Below are positions 33,752-44,219 of a stretch of 64,000 nucleotides of DNA, piece by piece. Location of the stretch: NCBI GenBank assembly GCA_922989275.2, contig OV277861.1, forward strand, positions 92,232,993-92,296,992. The letters run 5' to 3'. The stretch comes from Gari tellinella. Taxonomy: Eukaryota > Mollusca > Bivalvia > Cardiida > Psammobiidae. The translations under genes and the position numbers were made by a program. The notes under the pieces were generated by a model. That model saw nothing but the letters and a program-made list of their open reading frames with translations, had not been told where the DNA came from and searched no databases. The stretch's first letter is position 1. Every line of letters begins with the position of its first letter.

Positions 33752-33819
33752 CCTATGTTTAGTATTGATGATAGGTGTCAACTTAAAGCAGGTTGAAAGT
33801 AAAACAGAACGTGCCTTAA

Positions 33820-34357
33820 AGGGACTCGCAACCGGATGGTGTTCTTGTCAAAATAAAATAAAATACTCAAATAAAAGCAAATTTGTGGCATTATTTGGCT
33901 TTTGACATTAAAAAAATATGATCAGTCCAAAACACGTCTCAAGAATCGTCACCGAATCTTAGTTTGTTAGATATTTTCCATCGTTTTTCCATAGCGTTAG
34001 CTAACGGTATAGTTGTTGTTGTTGCTTCTCTACACGGGGTCAGACATAAACACGAGCCGAATTACGAAGTTGTATGCACTTCCGATCGCTACACATTGAA
34101 ATACGTTAAATCGATCCGAGATAAACGGATAGTTCCGTGGTCCATTGGTCTAAGCGGTTTCCCCTATTTTGCCTTCTGTCCGCCAATGCCGGGCCCCGGG
34201 TTCGAATCCCACCAGAGACCAATATTTTTTTTTTATTGAAATACATTTTTTTTAAACAGAATTTCTTATCCTAAACTAATTCTTTACCATTTATATAAGC
34301 GTTTGACACATATTTACAAATTACTATTTTTAATGCACCATCTGGTTGCGAGTCGCT
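33820..34357. mobile_element. 538-bp TTAA element containing a tRNA-like region
   Basis: TIRs AGGGACTCGCAACCGGATGG and its inverse (2 mismatches in 22), flanked by TTAA at 33816-33819 and 34358-34361. The interior has no open frame of note but includes a tRNA-like segment and a T-run. A piggyBac-type non-autonomous element is the simplest reading; no other copy is in the window. Confidence 0.9.
34125..34224 (+). tRNA. tRNA-like sequence (probably a pseudogene or SINE head)
   Basis: A-box-like TGGTCCATTGGTCTAAGCGG and an exact B box GGTTCGAATCC, then CACCAGAGACCA and a run of T. The 3' acceptor strand does not pair properly with the 5' side, and the region between the boxes has a long Leu/Ser-like variable part. 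It keeps Pol III promoter boxes but is unlikely to be a working tRNA. Confidence 0.5.
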
Positions 34358-34969
34358 TTAAGGCACATTCTGTTTCACTTTCAGCCTGCTTTAAGCTGCA
34401 ATCTGCTAGAATATAGAAAACATTTCTAATGATACCTATTCATGACTGTATAAAATTGAACTATTTTCTTTAGTGGAGGAATATATTGAAGGTGCTAAAA
34501 GGCGCTTCTATGGAGGAAAGGGTTAAAGCGTTATTCGTTATCAGCATGTGTCCTCTTTACATGTAGACATGCTTTTAGAAATTTTCTAATTCTTATAAAC
34601 ACGTATTTTGCTGAATTGAAGTCTACTTCAAATATATCGTCTGCTAAAGTTAACTTTTATATGTGCATGCATAATTCGACATGCATTTTCTACTACAGAA
34701 CATGAATATTTGTTTTTCATTTTGCTATTTGAAATTAAAGGTAACACTGTCTATTGAAATTAAAGTGTTACATGTTCATGCTTCAATAAAATAGTAATCA
34801 TATTCACTGAATTCAATTTAACTCTAATATATCATCGGTATCCATATTTAACTATTCACAGCAGAGAAGACACCATTCCGTTTAAAGCAATAAAACGAAA
34901 ATATCAATGAACTGTAGAAAAGGACACCGTATTGACAATTTTGACTTTTCTTTTTAATGTAAGTGGCAA

Positions 34970-35246
34970 ACAGTTTAGAGCCTGATCAGACGCTTCAATG
35001 TATAAAAATAAAATTTAAGTTTGAATTATAATTATTAAATATGAGCTATAAGCAGTATGATTAAACGCCGCATCTCCTTTAGGAGCCCTCTGATCTGGGT
35101 TGAAACAATCTATACATAGGACAAGTGTGTTCTTTACAGGAACAATGTTTGTTACATGTAACCATGCTTGAGATGGAATAAAGTTTTGTTCTGTAATGTT
35201 CTGTTAAAGACGATTTCACTCGTCGCCAGGGCTCGCTTGCAAAGGG
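34970..35246. mobile_element. A-TTAA fragments, site of LINE insertion
   Basis: 34970-34995 is a single core A arm. 35063-35160 is an A-TTAA-1 right half (AGGAGCCCTCTGATCTGG, ACATAGGACAAGTGTG). About 35162-35210 is a short insert ending AATAAAGTTTTGTTCTGTAA, resembling a LINE tail. The family end AAAGGGCTAA sits at 35243-35250. 34527-34969 is unassigned. Confidence 0.6.
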
Positions 35247-38200
35247 CTAACACAAAATAAATTAGACTCTACTGAATTCACAGATATATTTACAAACAAT
35301 GACATAGTTTTCCTATACGAATCGTGGACTCATAGGTTAAGTAATACTGATATCCAGGGTTTTAAGTGTTATAATTTCTATAGACATTTTCAGCATAGAC
35401 GAGCGAGACGACACAGTGGTGGTATTGTAATATATATAAAAAATAACATTTCTAAAGGCATTTCAGTTATAAGAAATCATTTGAACACTATAGTATGGTT
35501 AAAGTTAGATAGTCAATTTTTCAGGTTACAGGAGGACGCATATATTTGTGGCGTATACATTTGGGGCGAAGATTCGCCTATGCATAACATTGAAAATGTT
35601 GATTTACATAGTTTACTAGAAAATGATGTTTTATACTTTGACAATTTAGGATCCACCTATATTGTAGGTGATTTTAATGGTCGAGTCGGTCAAAGAAATG
35701 ATTTTATTAATTTTGATAGAAATATTGATCAAATTGATTCTGATGAATATGTTCCTGATCGCCCCCTTGCAAGGGCCTCTATGGATTGTGTGTGTAATAC
35801 GCAAGGACTTAAAACCCTTGATCTTTGTAAGTCAAATGCATTGCGCATAGCTAATGGCAGGTTAGGCCAAGATGTGATGAAAGGTAAATGTACTTATATT
35901 TGCACGAGAAGTTCGTCTGTCATCGATTACTTGCTACTTCATGAACGACATTTTATCAATGTGAGCAGTTTTAACGTAGGGGATTTCAACCACTGGTCTG
36001 ATCACGCACCACTTTACTTCTCTTTGTCATGCAAGAAACCTGATGTTAGTAATGAAACTCATGATTTCACTTTGTACAAATGGGACGTTGAGGGGCGAGA
36101 TAGCTTTCGGAGGAATTTAATTGCTAAATTACCCGATTTGAATAGAGTTACCTCGAGCCTTGACAGTCCGGACCGTTTATCTGTAAATAGTTGTGTAACA
36201 GACATAGTGGCGTTATTGCGATCAGTGGCTGACCCATTGTTTTCTAAAAATATACATGTTAATAAAAAAGGTTGTCGCAAGAAATGTGAGTGGTTTGACA
36301 GTGATTGCTATGATGCAAAATTAGAATACCAAAATGCACTGAAGAATTTTAATAGTAACAGGTCGATTGAAAATAGGCAATTTTTTTGTGAAAAAAAGAA
36401 AATTTATAAAGACATGGTTATTCGTAAACGACGTGCTTTTAAAAATAAAAAGATAAAGGAAATGGAAAATTTACGACATTCTAAACCCAAAGATTTTTGG
36501 TCAATGTTTCGCAAGAGGTCATCTGCAGATAATAATATAAACATTGAGGAATATTTTAACTACTTTAAAGACTTAATGGGAAATAATGTACATAACGAAA
36601 ATGTTGAAGCTGAGGCGTTTTGTTCTGAGTTTGATTTTAACAATACAAGCTGTAACTTCGACGAGTTAAATTCAGAGATAACTGTTAACGAAATTCAGGT
36701 AGTGGTGAATAAATTAAAGCATGGAAAGGCTATGGGTGGGGATTGTTTAATGAATTCATATTTTATAGAGTCCATGGACATAATTGGGTCGCACTTGTGT
36801 GATCTTTTTAATGCTATATTTAACTCTGGTATCTACCCCGACTCGTGGACGGAGACTATAGTTGTACCTTTGTTTAAAAAGGGTGACCGTGATGACGTTT
36901 CAAATTACCGTGGTATTGCTCTGATAAGTTGTTTAGCAAAAATATTTACCGGTGTCTTAAATAATAGAATGTCTAAATGGTGTGAGGAATATAATATTAT
37001 TTCTGACTCGCAGTTTGGCTTTAGACCTGGACGATCTACGGTTGATGCTGGCTTTATACTTCAAGCAATTATACAGAAAACTTTGAATACAAATAGCAGA
37101 CTATATTGTGCATTTATTGATTTAAAGCGAGCATTTGACAGTATTAATAGAAATAGTTTATGGCTTAAAATGTATCGACTCGGAGTTAACGGTAAAATTT
37201 TACGCATTATAAAAGACATGTATACTAAAGTCAAGACTTGTGTAAGGAAAGGTAACTCATACTCAGACTATTTCAACAATTATATTGGACTTATGCAAGG
37301 GGAGATAATTTCGCCGATTATGTTTTCTATGTTTTTAGAAGACTTAGAGTTATTTCTTCAAGAACCAGATCATGGTGGTATTGAAATTGGTGACCTTATG
37401 TTAGTTATTTTATTATTTGCCGATGACCAGGTTGTTTTTGGTGTTTCTCCTTTAGATTTGCAGCGAAAGTTAGATAAATTAAAAGAATACTGTGATAGCT
37501 GGGGATTAGAAGTCAATTGTAGTAAGACAAAGGTAATGGTATTTAGGAAGAGGGGAGGGTTAAAAGAAGACGAAAAGTGGGTTTACGGGGATGAAAATAT
37601 TGAAATTGTTAACGATTTTAACTATTTAGGCACAGTATTTAATTATACAGGAAATTTTGCACTTAATCAAGATTTTTTATCTGGGAAAGGATTGCGGGCT
37701 CTTAATACGTTAATGGTAAACATAAGGGATATTGACTTAAAAACAAGTGTTATATGCCAGTTATTTGACGCCTTTGTCGGTGCCATCTTAAACTATAATT
37801 GTGAAATATGGGGGTACACAAAATCTAAGCAAATTGAGAGAATACACTTAAAATTTTATAAGAACTTGTTGCACCTTAAGAAAAGTACTTCTTCTTTCGG
37901 TATATATGGGGAATTAGGTAGATACCCTCTGTATATAAATCGATACACTAGAATTTTAAAGTATTGGTTTAAACTTGTTACAACCGAAAACGTTATTTTG
38001 TCTACTATATACAACATGTTACTAGAAGACTGTCGTCGTGGTAAAAAGAACTGGGTTACTAATGTTAAGTCTATGTTAGAAGAGTATGGTTTTGCAGATG
38101 TTTGGCAAACTCCAATGAATGTTAATCCAAACTCTTTTCATTTGGTCTTTAAAAGAAGAGCTATAGATTGTTTTATACAAACTTGGAACGAAAACGTTGC

Positions 38201-38615
38201 TGCGAGTGGAGTTTTATATTCATACAAACATTTCAAATTGAATTTCGAAATTGAACCTTATTTGGATATGGTACCCAAACACCTAAGATTTTATTTAACA
38301 AAACTACGACTGTCTTCACATCCTCTCAAAATAGAAACTGGTAGATATGGTAGAAATAGTATACCGAGGAATGAAAGATATTGTGATATGTGTGATAAGC
38401 GAGACATTGAAGATGAGTTTCACTTCATAATGGTCTGTTCAGTATACAATCATTTACGAAATCAATTTATGAAGAAGTACTTTTACGTGAGACCAAGTTT
38501 TGTAAAATTTTGTCAGTTGATGCAGTCTACTAACAAAGTTGTACTCAACAATCTTACCAAGTTTATCAAACTTGCTCTTAATAGACGAAATTTGTTAGCT
38601 GGAAATACAGCTTAA
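35247..38615 (+). CDS. LINE ORF2 protein: endonuclease-reverse transcriptase (partial)
   Basis: Copies element RNA into DNA at a nicked target site. The frame is open from 35208; recognisable endonuclease begins near 35253 (NKLDSTEFTDIF, IVFLYESW), continues with RRHSGGIVIYIKN at about 35406-35444, then GDFN and SDHAPLYF. Counting residues from the TTG codon at 35481: GDFN at 63-66, SDH at 173-175 (endonuclease), a K/R-rich linker, RT motifs FIDLKRAFD with Asp547, LMQGEIISP and FADD at 646-649, and CxxC-x9-H-x4-C at 968-986. No stop or frameshift interrupts it, so the copy is young. The Asp residues needed for catalysis are present. Missing are ORF1 and the first residues of the endonuclease, so it cannot be autonomous. 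The TTG is not a real start; truncation is the better explanation. Confidence 0.92.
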   Translation, partial: LTQNKLDSTEFTDIFTNNDIVFLYESWTHRLSNTDIQGFKCYNFYRHFQHRRARRHSGGIVIYIKNNISKGISVIRNHLNTIVWLKLDSQFFRLQEDAYICGVYIWGEDSPMHNIENVDLHSLLENDVLYFDNLGSTYIVGDFNGRVGQRNDFINFDRNIDQIDSDEYVPDRPLARASMDCVCNTQGLKTLDLCKSNALRIANGRLGQDVMKGKCTYICTRSSSVIDYLLLHERHFINVSSFNVGDFNHWSDHAPLYFSLSCKKPDVSNETHDFTLYKWDVEGRDSFRRNLIAKLPDLNRVTSSLDSPDRLSVNSCVTDIVALLRSVADPLFSKNIHVNKKGCRKKCEWFDSDCYDAKLEYQNALKNFNSNRSIENRQFFCEKKKIYKDMVIRKRRAFKNKKIKEMENLRHSKPKDFWSMFRKRSSADNNINIEEYFNYFKDLMGNNVHNENVEAEAFCSEFDFNNTSCNFDELNSEITVNEIQVVVNKLKHGKAMGGDCLMNSYFIESMDIIGSHLCDLFNAIFNSGIYPDSWTETIVVPLFKKGDRDDVSNYRGIALISCLAKIFTGVLNNRMSKWCEEYNIISDSQFGFRPGRSTVDAGFILQAIIQKTLNTNSRLYCAFIDLKRAFDSINRNSLWLKMYRLGVNGKILRIIKDMYTKVKTCVRKGNSYSDYFNNYIGLMQGEIISPIMFSMFLEDLELFLQEPDHGGIEIGDLMLVILLFADDQVVFGVSPLDLQRKLDKLKEYCDSWGLEVNCSKTKVMVFRKRGGLKEDEKWVYGDENIEIVNDFNYLGTVFNYTGNFALNQDFLSGKGLRALNTLMVNIRDIDLKTSVICQLFDAFVGAILNYNCEIWGYTKSKQIERIHLKFYKNLLHLKKSTSSFGIYGELGRYPLYINRYTRILKYWFKLVTTENVILSTIYNMLLEDCRRGKKNWVTNVKSMLEEYGFADVWQTPMNVNPNSFHLVFKRRAIDCFIQTWNENVAASGVLYSYKHFKLNFEIEPYLDMVPKHLRFYLTKLRLSSHPLKIETGRYGRNSIPRNERYCDMCDKRDIEDEFHFIMVCSVYNHLRNQFMKKYFYVRPSFVKFCQLMQSTNKVVLNNLTKFIKLALNRRNLLAGNTA

Positions 38616-38901
38616 ACTCATTTGAAACTTACTTTGTAAAAAATAAATAAAAAAAGTATCTTATAAACTTATTTTGTAAAGAAATTATGATCAAGATTAT
38701 CATAAGAATAGTAGATATGGAATTTCATGTTAATGAACTAAATGAAATTTTCACTTTCTGATATTATGCTCTGTTCAGATAATATATTATCATGTATGCA
38801 TATCATGTGACCGTTATACATAATGTACAATGATTGTATCAACGAGGTACGCTTATGTACAAGTTGAAATAAAGATTCTGTTCTGTTCTGTTCTGTTCTG
38901 T
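35247..38901 (+). mobile_element. 5'-truncated non-LTR retrotransposon (CR1/jockey-group LINE)
   Basis: One continuous frame with endonuclease, reverse transcriptase and a C-terminal Cys-His motif, then a 286-bp 3' UTR ending AATAAAGATTCTG and about five TTCTG repeats (38876-38901). Short-repeat tails rather than poly(A) are usual for CR1-like LINEs. No ORF1 and no start codon precede the endonuclease, so the 5' end is lost. ACACA occurs at both junctions (35250-35254 and 38903-38907) and may be a short target duplication. Confidence 0.9.
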
Positions 38902-39271
38902 TACACAGTGTACCATCTCTAAAACAACACCCAATGATAGACGAAGAGTGTGTGTGTTGTTTGAAGGGAGTTGTTATAAGGAGGGAAATAAAGAATTGGC
39001 TTATATTTGCAAACAGCTTGAATCCAGATTAGACGCCGCGTCTCGCGGCGTCTCATCTGGATTCAAGCTGTTTGTCACATGTCATTATATTACTTCTGTC
39101 AAAACGTCCTATCATATGTAACTTGAGAAAAACAGCAGACGGCAATTATGCAGACGATATTGCGACAGTGAAAGCGTTAGACTTTATTGTCTTGTGTGGG
39201 GAAGAGCGGGAAGTATTGTTGTAAGGAGGGGAGTGTTGTTCGGAAGGTCGTTGTAGGGAGGGAGCACTGTA
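38902..39271. mobile_element. TA-type MITE with core A
   Basis: Right end GTTGTAGGGAGGGAGCACTG-TA; left end ACACAGTGTACCATCTC with AACAACACCC is a diverged inverse. Core A at 39008-39075 has arms CAAACAGCTTGAATCCAGAT and loop GCCGCGTCTCGCGGC; both arms share the same C for T change. This is another shell for the same core. Confidence 0.75.
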
Positions 39272-39469
39272 CTCCTAAAGGAAGCCTTTCAGTTCAGCGG
39301 TCGAAATAATTTTTTCACTGCTCTCTATTTGGTAAAATATGTCTGTGAACAAGGCCCAGGGTTACAAATTGTAATTTAAATCGTAAATTATTTCTCCCTC
39401 GTGGCCAGATAAAATCAGAAAAGTTCTCCATGGAATATGACTTTTGATAACACGAAATAAATTTCTTGA

Positions 39470-39892
39470 CTTTTGATCCAAACAACATTTGTTTGTGCAA
39501 TGACCCAATACTGCGCACGTGTACAGTATAAAAATGGTACTGCTTTAACAGTAATGGCATTACGAATACCGTATACTCTCGGTAGAACACACCCACAATA
39601 GTAAACGCTCCCTCCAGATATCTGCCAAAATATATTTAATCCAAAATAACCAAATTTAACTAAAACTGTTGAACTTGAGCTCTTTTTATACTTAGTAATT
39701 TTTCGTCTACTACATTAGTTTTGTCGACTAGTTTTGATCCAAACCACATTTGTTTGTGCAATGACCAAATACTGCGCATGTGTATAAAAATGGTACTGCT
39801 TTAACAGTAATGGCATAACGAATACCGTATATTCTCATTAGAATGCACCCACTCTGATAAACGCTCCTTCTAATATCTGCCCAAATAACATA
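39470..39892. repeat. Direct duplication of about 160 bp
   Basis: GATCCAAACAACATTTGTTT...GGTACTGCTTTAACAGTAAT... at 39474-39632 is repeated at 39737-39894 with scattered differences. A related block occurs at 50560-50700. No frame supported. Confidence 0.8.
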
Positions 39893-40855
39893 TGTAAACC
39901 TAAAACACAGATTTTAACTAGATTTCTAAATCTTTTTAAAGATGTCGGCCTGTCTTTTTGAGCATTATGAAATTTCCGAAAATTTTTACGAACTCGTTTT
40001 CAAAAAAATGGTAAGAACTCATTTTTGGTGAATGCATACAGTAATAAAACACTATTTTCCCGGGAAAAAATTGGATTTTCGTTCCGGAAGGGACTTTTTA
40101 AGTTTTATGTCCTATTCGTAGTTAACAGCACACACTGTTTTCATAGATAGGTTGTATTTTGTTACATCCGATTTCATTTCAATTTCTCAGAATATAAGCA
40201 TGAAAATTTCATGGTAGTACAGTTTTAGTATAAATTATAGATAACTCAATCGATAAAATGAATTTTTTTGGAAAAAATTGTTTTTGGTAAAAGTACACAA
40301 AAAATTGAAAAAATGAGAAAAAATGGATTTTTTAGATAAAATGATCTATATCTTTTTTAAAAGGTACGGGACCCTGTGTTTTTGTTTGCTCTTTCACTAA
40401 AACTTTTTGTTTGCAAGGCTAAAAACAACAAATAAAAAATTTGGTATTTAGTTTGGTACAATTTGTAGGGCAATTTTCACAGTGCCTTATTTACCCATTA
40501 TAAAAAAGTGGGTGGGGTAAATTTTACTCCTTTCTGGTGAAATCAAATATTTTTATTTTGGATCTTGAAAAAACATTATTTTCAGGGTTTATTCTTACTA
40601 TGGTAATATAAATTAGGATACTTTTGGTTCAAATAGATTGTTTAAATAAAGATTGAAAAACCGTAGTACAAAAAAGTAGGAGTTTTTATGAAGCTTCAAT
40701 TTTAGGGGGGTAGCCTTGAAAAATCTCAAATTGTGAAAAAGAAAGGTCCAGTACCCCCACTTTTTTCACTAGTTTTGTCATAGAAACTAATTTTACTATC
40801 AGTATGCAAAGTTTGAAGAATTTGGTATTTACTTTACCAAGGTGCACCTACCCCC
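39893..40855. other. AT-rich, no gene seen
   Basis: Long A and T runs, no persistent open frame, no TIR recognised. Possibly an old repeat. Confidence 0.5.
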
Positions 40856-42310
40856 TTAACTGAAACTTTTTAATTCTCAATAATCTATAGATCTCCATTT
40901 GTCGTCTAGATTTATTTTTTAAATTTTTAGAATTTAAAACATTTTTTAAAAAAAAAGGTCAAAGTGTCAAATATTTTAGATCCTGATGAGACGCCGCGTA
41001 AAACGGCGTCTCATCTGGATCCAAACTATTTGCAAAGGTAATACTGTTTCGTCGTTAGCATTCAAAGAGTTAAACACTGGACCCCTGATTAAAGTTTTGA
41101 ACTTTACACTGCCATTACTCCCTGGGGCGTTTAAAGATATCTCCTGACGACCTTTTGGTCATAACACCTAACCAGCTATCAAAGCATGCCGCCACGTGCA
41201 AGTTTTGTCCTTTACTGCTATCTTGTCTAGAGATATAATCACCCAAGCGTTTCATGTGAGGCCCGTACCTTAAATTTGTAAGTTAGGTTAGTAAAATCCA
41301 TTGAAAAAACCCTTGAGTGTGAGTATTTGAGGGCCTCTCTAGACAACTTGAATTTTGTTACCTGTGATTTCACACCAACTGAGATTGGTATACCCGGTGA
41401 AAACTTGTAATTCATGCTTTGACAGTTAAATTCTCACACTATCGAGACAATGTGGGGGGAGTCCCTCAATGGACTGAGGAAAAGTCTTTAAACTATGCTA
41501 TATGATTCATGTACACATTTTTCAGCGGTTACCCAGTGATGAAACGTTGAAATTCATTTTCTGCAGGTTTCCGTTGAACGCAGCTTAAAAGTAAGTTTTA
41601 AATTGTATCAACCATAAAATATGAAATTTGCAACTATTTATTAGAAAGACAAATGTTACCTGGACTCTGTTACATGTAGGTAGTTCAGCAGGAAACTATT
41701 TAAGCCTGCTTTAAAGCCGCATTATGTTTTTGAGAAACCTGCATACAACGGTTGTTTGGGGTCCCATTTGAACTACGTGGGACGTGATTCTTTCACAAAA
41801 ACCGGCTTTACCTAAGAAATTCGCTTTTTAAATTTTATTTATAATATTTTGGTGCTGCACAAATTAAAAAGTCTCCCTTGTGAATGGAAAGAAGGACAAC
41901 TCTGTAAATACAGGGCTCCAGATAACGGGAGTATTTCGCAAACTAAAATCTTTATTTCTGCTTTTAAACCCAATGGTGTCATACTCATTAAAAGTGTCTC
42001 GAAGAGACCGTTTAATCAGTAGTAACACCATGGCATCCGGTGCTGAAATGAGTGAGAAAATGTTAGATTAGTTCAGATTACTCCTCTGGAGCATCTGGTT
42101 AACCCTTATTCTGCTGCACAGACGTCTGATTTGACATTGTCGTCTGCAAAATTTATTCAGTTTAGATTTATGCATTGTTTTAATTAAACAAACCTTAAGA
42201 CGAGTGTCAAACAGTTTGGATCCAGATGAGACGCCGCGTTACGCGGCGTCTTTCTAGATTCAAACAGTTCGTAAACTCCGTAAAGTTACGACCTGTAGGC
42301 ACAGGGTTAA
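40856..42310. mobile_element. Two A-TTAA-2 MITEs with unassigned sequence between
   Basis: 40856-41073 has core A with loop GCCGCGTAAAACGGC and ends CAAAGAG-TTAA. 42099-42310 starts TTAA-CCCTTATTCTGCTGCAC and ends AGGCACAGGG-TTAA; its second core arm is damaged (GCGTCTTTCTAGATTC). 41074-42098 has no feature except a GGGCTCCAGATAACGGGAG fragment at 41913, a motif also seen at 2430 and 60549. Confidence 0.75.
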
Positions 42311-42369
42311 ACTATGAGATCCCAGTCAAAATGTGTAAATATTATTCACGTGGGGTGAACGATTAAAAA

Positions 42370-43375
42370 AAATACGGAGAATCTTCACCTTGAGCTTGCT
42401 GAAAATGACTGTTTCAGCCTTGTCCGCTCTCTAACTCAAACACTTCTTTTTGGATCTTCACCAAACTTGCTACAAATGTTTGTTAGTATAGAATCTAGGT
42501 CAGGTTTAATAACTAGCAAAATCGCATGAGGCATGTCTGAGTTATTGCCCTTGAATAATTAAAAAATGACTGTTTCAGCATTTTCTGCTCTCTAACACAA
42601 ACACTTTTTATCGGATCTTCACTAAACTTGCTGACAATGTGTATTGGTATTAAATCTAGGTCAAGAAAAAAAAGTATTTGTGTTAGAGAGCAAAAAATGG
42701 TGAAACAGTCCTTTTTATCACATAAAGGGCAATAACTAAGATAATCCTTGTGGGACTTTAGTAATAATCACACTGGACCTAGATTTTATATCAATAAAGA
42801 ATTTCAGCAAGTTTGGTGAATATCCGATGAAAACTATTTGTGTTAGAGAGCAAAAAAGGCTAAAACAGCCATTTTTTTTTTAATAATTAAAGGGCTATTA
42901 CTCCAACATGCCTTATGCGATTTTAGTAGGATTCAAACCTAAACTTGATTTTATATTAATGAAAACTTTCAGCAAGTTTGGTGAAGATTAAAAAAAAAAG
43001 TATTTGTGTTGGAGAGCAAAACTTGCTGAAAACAGTCATTTCTAATACATAAAGGGCAAACACTCAGATATGCCACATGCGATTTTAGTAATAATCAAAC
43101 TAGACCTAAATTTTATATGAATAAATATTTTCAGCATGTTTGGTGAATATCCGATAAAAGCTGTTTGTTTTAGAGTGCAAACATGACTGAAACAGTCATT
43201 TTCTATTAATTAACAGGCAATAACTCAAAAAAACCTTATGCGATTTTAGTAGTAATCAAATTAAACCTTGATTTTATATCAATGAACATTTTCAGCAAGT
43301 TTGTGGAAGATCGGATAAAAAATAGTTGAGTTAGAGAGCGGACAAAAAAGTGTGATAGCCTAACTGACTGATGGA
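42370..43375. repeat. 1-kb inverted arrangement of about 145-bp repeats
   Basis: 42370-42665 contains CTGTTTCAGC, CTCTCTAAC(A/T)CAAACAC, GGATCTTCACCAAACTTGC and AGGCATGTCTGAGTTATTGC. From 42672 the inverse motifs run rightward four to five times (GTATTTGTGTTAGAGAGCAA, GGGCAATAACT, TTCAGCAAGTTTGGTGAA). The tip is near 42668. The end has GATGGATGGACGGGCGGAGG. It could form a long, imperfect hairpin RNA. Confidence 0.85.
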
Positions 43376-43597
43376 TGGACGGGCGGAGGTAGATACGGTT
43401 GCACCCCGTGAAGTTGTTTTCGGCTGTATCACGTGATACTAAGCCGTGTGGAAATGTTTATGTCAGACGTTCTATTTTCGGTTTGTTATGATTTTAAATC
43501 GCCCTTTTTGTGATTTAGGTCCGTCTTCATCATTTCATAGATCAGTTTGGCCCATAATAATGTTCAAACATTATTATTAACCGTTATTGTATTTCAG

Positions 43598-43909
43598 GCA
43601 TTAAGAAAAGGTCTGAAAACACAATGGGACTTTAACGATACGTTCTTGAGGCTTTTACTTTATTTTAGTGTATCATCAGTTGTTAGAATTTTATCAGATG
43701 CAAGTGCCTTGGAGTACTATCAACTTATCCACAGCAGAGAGATCACATTAGATATATTCAAATCAAAGTTAGTCACAATTACAGGAGACTTGAGAGCTAG
43801 CGGCACATTTTTATTAAATAAGTCCCCAATGGACTCGTTATCTACGTACAATATCATCTTCCTGGCAATGTTTTCCCCAATTTGTGTGTGGATTAAATGT
43901 TATTTTTAA
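43598..43909 (+). CDS. Candidate terminal exon, unknown protein
   Basis: A 103-codon open stretch follows TTATTGTATTTCAG and ends at TAA 43907-43909. It starts ALRKGLKTQWDFND, has a hydrophobic segment (LRLLLYFSVSSVVRIL), a mixed charged middle (YYQLIHSREITLDIFKSKL) and a hydrophobic C-terminus. It is one of the few frames here not explained by a hairpin repeat. I do not recognise it. It may be an old gene or transposon fragment. Confidence 0.3.
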   Translation, partial: ALRKGLKTQWDFNDTFLRLLLYFSVSSVVRILSDASALEYYQLIHSREITLDIFKSKLVTITGDLRASGTFLLNKSPMDSLSTYNIIFLAMFSPICVWIKCYF

Positions 43910-43946
43910 TGTCGGTTTAGTTTGGGTTTTGAAACATTCAAACGAG

Positions 43947-44015
43947 TGCTAAATAGTTTGACCCTGATCAGACGCCGCGTTACTCGGCGTCTGATCAGGG
44001 TCCAAACTGTTTTGA
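43947..44015. mobile_element. Core A hairpin, shell unclear
   Basis: Arms AGTTTGACCCTGATCAGACG with loop GCCGCGTTACTCGGC. An outer TTAA pair is not obvious. Confidence 0.75.
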
Positions 44016-44219
44016 AACTGCTGATCAATTACGACTGGCAGGATAATGGTAACACTTATTTTAAAATACATCTAGTGAACATTTAAAACGGTCTTAAAAT
44101 GTAATAAATCTACTAGTTACTCCTTGATCAATATTAATAGCAAGTTGTTTAACTTTCAAATGTACTACTAATTGCTTTAACTTAATCAGTGTTAGTGATA
44201 CTAGTACTGACAATACGGG

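Larger units (their letters stand above)
33734..34526 (+). mobile_element. B-TTAA MITE split at its central TTAA
   Basis: Left CCCTGGACTCCATAGCC, core arm GCAGGTTGAAAGTAAAACAG to GTGCC-TTAA; right half resumes TTAA-GGCACATTCTGTTTCACT and ends GGAGGAAAGGG-TTAA. The interrupted palindrome reads GTGCC|TTAA|GGCAC when rejoined, which is the family's usual centre. Confidence 0.92.

Noticed and set aside
35481..38615. TTG at 35481 as the true start of the LINE protein
   Set aside because: Endonuclease sequence continues in frame upstream to about 35253, so the TTG is internal and the element is 5' truncated.
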